DNA from: Deltaproteobacteria bacterium | Lineage (GTDB): Bacteria > Desulfobacterota > Binatia > UBA9968 | Reading direction: 5' to 3' | DNA: 12,542 bases | Assembly (NCBI GenBank): GCA_016184235.1 | Contig: JACPDC010000080.1 | Location: forward strand, 1-12,542 | In this document: one piece after another, positions 7,390 to 12,542 of the stretch | How positions within the stretch are numbered: position 1 is the first letter of the stretch | Layout of the letters: each line of letters starts with the position of its first letter | The notes under the pieces: model-generated | The model's database searches: none | What the model was told of the DNA's origin: nothing | What the model saw: the letters and a program-made list of their open reading frames with translations, nothing else | Made by a program: the position numbers and the translations under genes

Positions 7390-8322
7390 ATGAAGCCCAA
7401 GCTTGTCATCATCCTCGGTCCCACCGGCGTCGGGAAGAGCGAGGTCGCGCTCGAAGTAGCTTCGGATATCGGCGGCGAGATCGTCAACGCCGACTCGCAG
7501 CAGGTTTACCGTCACATGGACATCGGCACCGGAAAGCCGACGCCGGAGCAGCGCGAGAGAGTGGCCCATCACTTGATTGATATCGTGGATCCCGATGAGG
7601 AGTTCAATGCCGCGATATTTCGCGAGCGCGGCTTAAAAAGCGCAGAGCAGATCTGGTCCAGAAAGAGACAGGTGATTCTTTGCGGCGGCACCGGATTCTA
7701 CATAAAGGCATTGACCCATGGGCTGTTCGTCGGCCCGGCGAAAAACCCTGAAATCCGGAAGCGGCTGGCGGAAGAGGCGAGAGAGAAGGAGCTGGCGACG
7801 CTTTACGAGCGGCTGAAGCAGGTTGATCCGGAGGCGATTCGCTCGATCCATCCTCATGACAGGCACAGGATCATCCGGGCGCTGGAGGTTTTTGAGCTGA
7901 CCGGCAAGCGCATGACCGATTGGCAGAGGGAGCACGGCTTTAAAGAAAGCCCATTTGAGGCGCTGAAGATGGGTCTGGATCGGGAGCGGGAGGAGCTATA
8001 CTCGCTGATCAATCGCCGCTGCGAAGAGATGGTGGCAAGAGGGCTGGTGGAAGAGGTCAGAGGGCTCGTGGAGAAGGGCTATGGCCTCGAGCTCAGGCCG
8101 ATGCAGAGCGTCGGTTATCGCCACATGGCTCTCTATCTGAGCGGCGCGATGAGCCTGGAGGAGGCCATTTCGCTCATGCAGCGCGATACCCGCCACCTGG
8201 CCAAGCGCCAGCTTACCTGGTTCCGCGCCGACAAGGAGATCCGCTGGTTTCATCCGGAGAGAAATAGAAAAGAGATTGTGCGAGCAGTTAGGGAGTTTTT
8301 AGGCTACGGATTAACTATATAG
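7390..8322 (+). CDS. miaA: tRNA dimethylallyltransferase MiaA
   Basis: Transfers a dimethylallyl group to N6 of A37 in tRNAs that read codons beginning with U. The product is 310 residues, normal for the family. The P-loop GPTGVGKS is at residues 10-17, followed by NADSQQVYRHMDIGTGKP (about 34-51), the strongly conserved substrate-binding segment. GGTGFYIKAL lies near 99-108, HPHDRHRIIRALEV in the middle, and RPMQSVGYRH with a DTRHLAKRQLTWFR stretch near the C-terminus. The ATG is preceded by GAGG (7381-7384) five bases upstream, and the gene starts 7 bases after the mutL stop, so it belongs to the same operon. The mutL-miaA order is widespread in bacteria. No anomaly is seen in the reading frame. 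Confidence 0.96.
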   Translation: MKPKLVIILGPTGVGKSEVALEVASDIGGEIVNADSQQVYRHMDIGTGKPTPEQRERVAHHLIDIVDPDEEFNAAIFRERGLKSAEQIWSRKRQVILCGGTGFYIKALTHGLFVGPAKNPEIRKRLAEEAREKELATLYERLKQVDPEAIRSIHPHDRHRIIRALEVFELTGKRMTDWQREHGFKESPFEALKMGLDREREELYSLINRRCEEMVARGLVEEVRGLVEKGYGLELRPMQSVGYRHMALYLSGAMSLEEAISLMQRDTRHLAKRQLTWFRADKEIRWFHPERNRKEIVRAVREFLGYGLTI

Positions 8323-8355
8323 CTTAACTTATTACTTTTACAGAGGATCTGAGCT

Positions 8356-8598
8356 ATGAATGCAGGCGGTATTTCCTCCAAATCGCGCCTGGTGGCGCTG
8401 CTCTTCTGCCTTTTCCTGGGCGCCTTGGGAGTCCATCGGTTCTATGTCGGCAAGGTCGGCACTGGCATCCTCCAGCTCCTTACCCTCGGCGGCATCGGCA
8501 TTTGGGTATTGATAGACCTCATTATGATCGCCGCCGGCTCCTTCAGAGACAAGCAGGGTCTCCGGTTGTTCCGCTGGATCGAGCCCGGCCCGGTTTGA
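8356..8598 (+). CDS. TM2 domain-containing small membrane protein
   Basis: An 80-residue protein made almost entirely of a TM2 domain: two hydrophobic helices (about 11-28 and 37-60) joined by a short turn, with the family pattern FLGALGVHRFYVGKVGTG (20-37) and a GGIGIWVLIDLI second half. TM2 proteins are widespread in bacteria and their biochemical role is unknown. The C-terminus ends in a short charged tail, RDKQGLRLFRW. GAGG (8343-8346) lies nine bases before the ATG. It follows miaA by 33 bases on the same strand, with no terminator seen between, so it may be the last gene of the pgi operon. It converges on the CobW-family gene with a 25-base gap. Confidence 0.88.
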   Translation: MNAGGISSKSRLVALLFCLFLGALGVHRFYVGKVGTGILQLLTLGGIGIWVLIDLIMIAAGSFRDKQGLRLFRWIEPGPV

Positions 8599-8623
8599 CC
8601 GAACCGAGGCGCTATCCTAGTTC

Positions 8624-9880
8624 CTAACAGCAGGGCAACGGGTTTTCGATCAGGTTGTAGACGTCGTCGAAGGTCACGTCGTTGATGGTCCTCTGGATCT
8701 TATAGAGGCGCGGCGGCTCGCCCTTGAGAAAAACCATAAGGGCGGTTTCGATAGGCGGGCAGCCCGGCTTCACGCAGGGGACCTCTTTGACGACAATCGG
8801 CGCCTCCGGCGGGAATCCCAGGTTTTGTCTGGTCCAGTACCTGATCTGCTCGATCGTGAAAGACGAGGTGTCGTCGTAGCTCCGGCCGAATGGATCGATA
8901 TTGGACGGTCCGGAGCCGTTCCCTGAGGTAAAGCAGCTCTTAAAGCCCGCGGTTATTTTTTCGCCGTCAAGATCGCGGCCGATAAAGACCATCCGGCTGG
9001 TTCTCTCCTCATCTTTGTCCCATTGTCTTCCGGGACGCCCTTCGAACAGCATGTGAACCCCTTGGAAGACGTACTGGTCGGGATCGCCCCTCAGGTTCAG
9101 GATCCCCTTCATGCGCAGCATCTTCGGTCCGAACTCGGTGATCACGTCGCGGAACCACTGGCTCACCTTGAGCCCGTCGAGATCGCCGGGGGTGGCAATG
9201 GAAACCGTGGAAACATCCTGGGTATGGCGGTGATCGTCGGAGTGGTTTTCCGCCCTGGCTTCAACGGCGAGGCTCCGGAGATCCAGGACCATGGAAATAT
9301 CGATGTCGGAGTTCCGGGTCTGGCAAATGCGCGCCACGCGGTTCAAATTCTTGATCTTGTATTCGAGCTCCGGCAAGTCTTCCGGCGCGATCAGGTCCGT
9401 CTTGTTCAAAAGCACCAGGTCGGCGAAAGCTATCTGCTCCCGCGCCTCAGTCGAATGGTCGATCTGCTGCCAGACGTGCTTGGAGTCCACCACGGTGACC
9501 ACGCCGTTGAGCTGGAATTCGCTGCGGATGCGGTCGTCGATGAAAAACGTCTGCGCCACCGGCGCCGGATCGGCCAGCCCGGTGGTCTCGATCATGAGAG
9601 TGTCGAACTTCGACTTGTGCTCGAGAAGCTGAAACAAGCTGCGCAGCAGGTCGCCGCGCACGGTGCAGCAGATGCAGCCGTTGTTCATCTGCACGACTTC
9701 CTGCTCCGACGAGATCAACAGATGGTGGTCGATCCCGACCTCGCCGAATTCGTTGACGATCACGGCGACGCGCCGGCCGTGTTCCGTGGTAAGGATGCGG
9801 TTCAGCAGCGTGGTCTTCCCGGCCCCAAGAAAGCCGGTCAGTATGGTTGCCGGTATCCTGTGATCGGTCCGCTCAGTCAT
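8624..9880 (-). CDS. CobW/G3E-family GTPase (COG0523) with cysteine-bearing C-terminal extension
   Basis: A 418-residue cytoplasmic G3E GTPase of the group of metal chaperones or metallocentre-assembly factors. Visible motifs are Walker A GFLGAGKTT (16-24), NEFGEVGID (43-51), the metal-binding GCICC (68-72), ETTGLADP (98-105) and the guanine-specificity motif NKTD (159-162). A His/Asp-rich linker (ENHSDDHRH, 211-219) precedes the CobW C-terminal domain (about 224-316). Unusually, about 80 further residues (335-418) follow the CobW_C domain, with C369 and C374 in PCVKPGC and a terminal CC (417-418). The metal served cannot be named; no zinc-uptake, cobalamin or nitrile-hydratase gene is nearby. 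GGAG lies eight bases before the ATG. The gene is on the same strand as the upstream binding-protein genes, but a candidate promoter of its own lies between. Confidence 0.9.
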   Translation of the reverse strand: MTERTDHRIPATILTGFLGAGKTTLLNRILTTEHGRRVAVIVNEFGEVGIDHHLLISSEQEVVQMNNGCICCTVRGDLLRSLFQLLEHKSKFDTLMIETTGLADPAPVAQTFFIDDRIRSEFQLNGVVTVVDSKHVWQQIDHSTEAREQIAFADLVLLNKTDLIAPEDLPELEYKIKNLNRVARICQTRNSDIDISMVLDLRSLAVEARAENHSDDHRHTQDVSTVSIATPGDLDGLKVSQWFRDVITEFGPKMLRMKGILNLRGDPDQYVFQGVHMLFEGRPGRQWDKDEERTSRMVFIGRDLDGEKITAGFKSCFTSGNGSGPSNIDPFGRSYDDTSSFTIEQIRYWTRQNLGFPPEAPIVVKEVPCVKPGCPPIETALMVFLKGEPPRLYKIQRTINDVTFDDVYNLIENPLPCC

Positions 9881-9905
9881 TCGTTGCTCCGGATGAGATC
9901 ATCTA

Positions 9906-9934
9906 AAAGTAGCAACGGGATTAAGACGAGTCAA
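9906..9934 (-). promoter_or_regulatory. Possible sigma70-type promoter for the CobW-family gene
   Basis: On the minus strand TTGACT (9934-9929), five of six consensus bases, is 17 bases from TACTTT (9911-9906), which is a weak -10. It lies in the 72-base gap between the stop of the broken binding-protein gene and the CobW-family ATG at 9880, giving a leader of about 20 bases. No Zur-like palindrome was recognised here. Confidence 0.35.
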
Positions 9935-9952
9935 TACGGGGAAATAGAGCTG

Positions 9953-10871
9953 CTATCTTTCGTACAAGGCCTTGATAAAGCCGCTGCTGTCGATCTCCTT
10001 CAAGTAGCCGAGATCGACAAGGCTGTCGGGCGCGATTTCGCGGGCCTTGAGGCTCCTGGAGGCGATCTCGTCCAGGACCAATCGGATCCCCTTCATCGTC
10101 GGATAGGGCACCTGCGGCATCACCTTCACCGCATAGTGGTTATAGGTCTTCCACGTATGCCCTGAGGTAGCGGCGAACGATATCCGGCTGCTCGCGCACG
10201 TAGCTCCGTGTGGTGACGACTCCGGCGCCCTGGTAATCCACGCCGATGGCGCTCAAGTCGACGAGCATCTGGAAGCCGAGCTTCAGCGCGCGCAGGTTCA
10301 GCGGCGAGGAGATCATGCCGCCGTCGATGCCCCGGGAAGAAAGACCCGCCAGAATCTCCTGAGAGCCTCCCATCTGAATGAGCGCGACCTCCCGGTCAGG
10401 CTGGATGCCCCACTGGGTCAGGATGTAGCGCAGCAGGAAATCGTCCGAGGTGCCGAACCGGGTTACGCCGAGCTTTTTCCCCTTGAGATCCTCCCGGCTT
10501 TTTATCTCCGGCTTGACCATGAGCTTCTGGCCGGGCCGGTGATTGGGCCCGGCCAGCATGACGAGGTCGGCCCCCGCCAGATTGGCCTGGATCACCGCGG
10601 GAATGGCGATCTCGGAAATACGGATCTCCCTGGCGAGCATCGCCTGGACGATCTTGGAGCTGCCCGCGATATAGATCATTTCTACGTTCAATCCGTGTTT
10701 GTCAAAAAGGCCCGCGTCCTTCGTTACCCATAGGACGCCCATGGAGCCGACGGTCGTGGGGTAGGCGACCTTGAGCTTGCTGGACTGCGTTTCGCCGGCA
10801 GCACGCCAGAAAAAGAAAATCGAGGCGAGAAGAATGACTGAGATGCTTCGCTTCATCGGAGCGTTTCCCAT
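9953..10871 (-). pseudogene. ABC-type substrate-binding protein (NMT1/THI5-like), broken by a frame-disrupting deletion
   Basis: The N-terminal part is a periplasmic binding protein: a signal peptide starting at MKRSISVILL (ATG at 10856; an ATG at 10871 is also in frame), then KVAYPTTVGSMGVLWVTKDAGLFDKHGL and a LKGKKLGVTRFGTSDDFLLRY core typical of NMT1/TauA-like proteins. The frame ends at the TAA at 10142-10140 just after RRYLRAYVEDL. The missing C-terminus continues in another frame immediately beyond (TYNHYAVKVMPQVPYPTMKG ... DSSGFIKALYER) to a TAG at 9955-9953. Compared with the paralogue next door, about 28 residues between RAYVE and TYNHYA are absent, so the lesion is a deletion plus frameshift. 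A translated product would lack the C-terminal closure of the fold. It starts 13 bases after the stop of the upstream paralogue. Ligand unknown. Confidence 0.8.
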
Positions 10872-10884
10872 GCCGCCGCCCGGC

Positions 10885-11892
10885 TTACTTCTCGTAGAGC
10901 TTCCTGATAAAGCCGCTCTTTTCGAGCTCTTCCACGAAACTCGGATCGGCGAACTCTTCCGGCTTGTGCTTCCAGACGTCGGGGCGGATCATCGCCACGT
11001 ACTCGAAGCTGGTTTTCATCCCTTTGAGGTTGGGATAGGGGGCTGCGAGACGGTATTTGGCGAAGAGCTCCCAGGATTCCTGCGCGAGTGTGTCGTCATC
11101 CAGGCGCAGGGTCTTTTTGATGACCCGCTTGGCGAACTCCGCGTCCCTCTTAAAGAGGGCGATCCCTTCCAGGTGCGCTCTCATGTATCTCATGATCAAA
11201 TCGCGGTCCTGCCGGATGATGGAACGCCGGGAGGCGATCTCGCTCCACGGATAGTCCACCTCTTTGAAAAAATCCCAGAAAAGGGAGAAACCGGCTCGCT
11301 GCGCCAGGACGAATGCCGGATGAGAGAGGGCCGCCGCCGGGATCTTGCCTTGCCTCAGAGCGAGCAACCGATCGGCGTCCCCGCCCACCTGCAGAAGGGC
11401 GAAATCTTTATCCGGATGAAGCCCTTTTTTCCTGGCGAGGTGACGCACCAGAAAATCGGTAAGAGAGCCGAAGGTCGTGACTCCCACGGTCTTCCCCTTG
11501 AGGTCCTCCGTCCTCTTGATGTCGGGCCTGACCATCAGCGCTTGAACCACGCCGGGCATCGTATGGGCCAGGACGACCATGTCGGAGCCGGCCAGCACGG
11601 CATTCATCACCGTCGGTGTGGCGATGGGCGAGATCTGAACGCTCCCGGCCACGAGGGCCCTGGAAGCTATGCCGGAGCCTTGCATGACGACGACCTCGGC
11701 ATCGAGGCCGTGCTTCTCGAAGAGCCTGGCTTCTCTGGTGAAGAAGATGATCATGTTACCCATGCTCACGGCGGGCACGCCGACGTAGATCTTCTTGTGG
11801 GTCTGCCCTTGAGCAAGGGAGGGAAGCTTGTCAATGCGCGCGCCGACCTTTTCAGGGATTGCACTTAGAGCAGGGTCGCAGGTACAATTCAC
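10885..11892 (-). CDS. ABC-type substrate-binding protein (NMT1/THI5-like), N-terminus uncertain
   Basis: A paralogue of the downstream gene and complete through its C-terminus (LEKSGFIRKLYEK). From KKIYVGVPAVSMGN onward it shows the NMT1/SsuA-like binding-protein fold: the FEKHGLDAEVV first lobe, LKGKTVGVTTFGSLTDFLVRH hinge region and AAPYPNLKGMK near the end. These proteins capture small organic ligands in the periplasm for an ABC importer, but no permease or ATPase gene is in view. The longest frame starts at GTG 11892 and gives a non-hydrophobic N-terminus, although PSLAQGQT just before the mature part looks like the tail of a signal peptide. A GTG at 11864 in another frame encodes QSLKRSARALT, a plausible signal-peptide n-region. 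The hydrophobic core between them seems lost by a short out-of-frame deletion near 11826-11836. As written, export is doubtful. Confidence 0.8.
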   Translation of the reverse strand: MNCTCDPALSAIPEKVGARIDKLPSLAQGQTHKKIYVGVPAVSMGNMIIFFTREARLFEKHGLDAEVVVMQGSGIASRALVAGSVQISPIATPTVMNAVLAGSDMVVLAHTMPGVVQALMVRPDIKRTEDLKGKTVGVTTFGSLTDFLVRHLARKKGLHPDKDFALLQVGGDADRLLALRQGKIPAAALSHPAFVLAQRAGFSLFWDFFKEVDYPWSEIASRRSIIRQDRDLIMRYMRAHLEGIALFKRDAEFAKRVIKKTLRLDDDTLAQESWELFAKYRLAAPYPNLKGMKTSFEYVAMIRPDVWKHKPEEFADPSFVEELEKSGFIRKLYEK

Positions 11893-11946
11893 TGAAAGTT
11901 CAAAGTTGGGCCGGGCGGGCGAAGTTCTCGGCGGAAGGGAGTGGCG

Positions 11947-12381
11947 GTGATCGAAAGCGTGCTGGATGGCCTGATCGGGTTTTTAGCGGATCCCTCCGCA
12001 TTCTGGCTGGTTTACGGCGTCATCCTGTTTGCCGCCTTCTTGCTGCTCGTTGGAGCAGTGGAAAGTCTGATTCTTAAGAAGCCGCTCAACGCCTTCGTGA
12101 TGGGCACTTTGTTCGCGGTTTATGTCTATTTCGGAGTTCAATGGGGCAGGAGCGTCGCCCCCACGGGCTCGGTCCACCTGTGGAAGTTCGGAGTTAACCC
12201 CGCCTCGGAGTTCCTCTGCCCGGCTGACAGCCCAATCAAAGGAGCGCTACAGACGGCCGGCACGACCCGGTGCTTTTACCATTTCCCCGGAGCTGATTCT
12301 TACAATCAGATCAGGCCCGACAGGTGCTATGCCAGGAGGGAAGAGGCCATGGCCGACGGCTGCGATCAGCCGAAATTTTGA
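11947..12381 (+). CDS. Membrane protein with C-terminal sunset-type domain
   Basis: A 144-residue protein with two hydrophobic helices (about 17-44 and 48-66) and a cysteine-containing C-terminal domain (about 88-144). That domain reads FLCPADSPIKGALQ, then CFYHFPGADSYNQIRPDRCY, then EEAMADG. This matches the pattern of the small 'sunset' domain (C-P-x-H/S-P-I-K-G, YHxPG, xPExCF, E-x-A-x-A-x-G) often found at the C-terminus of bacterial proteins; its function is unknown. Cysteines at 91, 109, 127 and 139 could bind metal or form disulfides. The GTG at 11947 is chosen because GGGAG (11937-11941) lies five bases upstream; a GTG at 11941 would overlap that site. It diverges from the binding-protein operon with about 55 bases between starts and converges on the zinc-ribbon gene. 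Confidence 0.75.
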   Translation: MIESVLDGLIGFLADPSAFWLVYGVILFAAFLLLVGAVESLILKKPLNAFVMGTLFAVYVYFGVQWGRSVAPTGSVHLWKFGVNPASEFLCPADSPIKGALQTAGTTRCFYHFPGADSYNQIRPDRCYARREEAMADGCDQPKF

Positions 12382-12400
12382 AGGCGCGGAAGCCGTTGCG

Positions 12401-12542
12401 TTACTGTCCCGCGCCGCAGCGGGGGCAGGTCAAGGGCGGAGTAGCTTTCAGAATCGACCAGCCGCAGACAGAGCAAATCTCAACCTCTTCTCCAAGCATG
12501 CCTCGGACCATGGGGCCGCAGCGGGCCGCGCCGCAGGGTCCG
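12401..12542 (-). CDS. Zinc-ribbon protein, partial (C-terminus only)
   Basis: The last 46 codons of a minus-strand gene whose start lies beyond the right edge, ending at the TAA at 12403-12401. The visible residues contain two CxxCG-type knuckles, CSVCGW and CPRCG, spaced as in a rubredoxin-like or C4 zinc ribbon. Another CGAARCG pair lies near the window edge, suggesting a second ribbon or a longer metal-binding protein. An internal ATG (in GPMVRG) could be a start, but the cysteines before it argue that the frame extends further upstream. The family cannot be named. It converges on the sunset-domain gene with 19 bases between stops. Confidence 0.6.
   Translation of the reverse strand, partial: GPCGAARCGPMVRGMLGEEVEICSVCGWSILKATPPLTCPRCGAGQ

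Noticed and set aside
8591..8606. CGGTT/AACCG inverted repeat at the TM2 gene end as a terminator
   Set aside because: The stem is only five base pairs, overlaps the stop codon and has no following T-run.
9023..10165. Plus-strand open frame of 380 codons opposite the CobW gene
   Set aside because: It crosses the CobW gene, its promoter gap and part of the broken binding protein, with no recognisable motif; the opposite strand carries all G3E motifs.
10771..11868. Plus-strand open frame of 365 codons opposite the binding-protein genes
   Set aside because: It is an antisense shadow produced by GC-biased third positions; the minus strand has the binding-protein fold.

Overview
The window reads as a chromosomal stretch from a GC-rich Gram-negative bacterium. 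A heptose-nucleotide enzyme implies LPS, and two substrate-binding proteins were built for export to the periplasm. The short bacterial-type Pgi, the UbiD-family decarboxylase and the paralogous NMT1/THI5-like binding proteins fit an uncultivated deltaproteobacterial, Binatota, Tectomicrobia or Rokubacteria-like lineage. This placement is inference from gene content; the window holds no rRNA marker, and I saw no tRNA, CRISPR array or mobile element.

Layout, left to right. A partial rfaE2-type adenylyltransferase (minus) diverges from a 12-TM MFS transporter (plus). A degenerate 9-bp-period repeat with strong inverted symmetry follows, then a UbiD-family decarboxylase (plus). UbiD converges across an AT-rich 31-bp gap on a secreted DUF151/bifunctional-nuclease-like protein fused to a PDZ domain (minus). 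That gene diverges from a compact cluster pgi - mutL - miaA - TM2 protein (plus), with a 4-base overlap between the first two and a 7-base gap between the next two. On the minus strand follow a CobW/G3E GTPase with an unusual cysteine-bearing C-terminal extension and two tandem ABC-type substrate-binding proteins lacking visible permease or ATPase genes. The right end has a small membrane protein with a C-terminal 'sunset' domain (plus), converging on a partial zinc-ribbon protein (minus).

The most striking feature is damage. mutL, the downstream binding-protein gene and the N-terminus of the upstream binding-protein gene each look interrupted in the same way: protein similarity continues in another frame after a short stretch of expected residues has vanished. 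The in-window paralogue supports about 28 missing residues in the downstream binding protein. Either this genome is accumulating small out-of-frame deletions (including in its mismatch-repair gene) or the assembly has short dropouts; the sequence alone cannot decide. No clearly new defence or biosynthetic system is visible. The best leads for novelty are the secreted DUF151-PDZ fusion, the CobW C-terminal module and the sunset-domain membrane protein.
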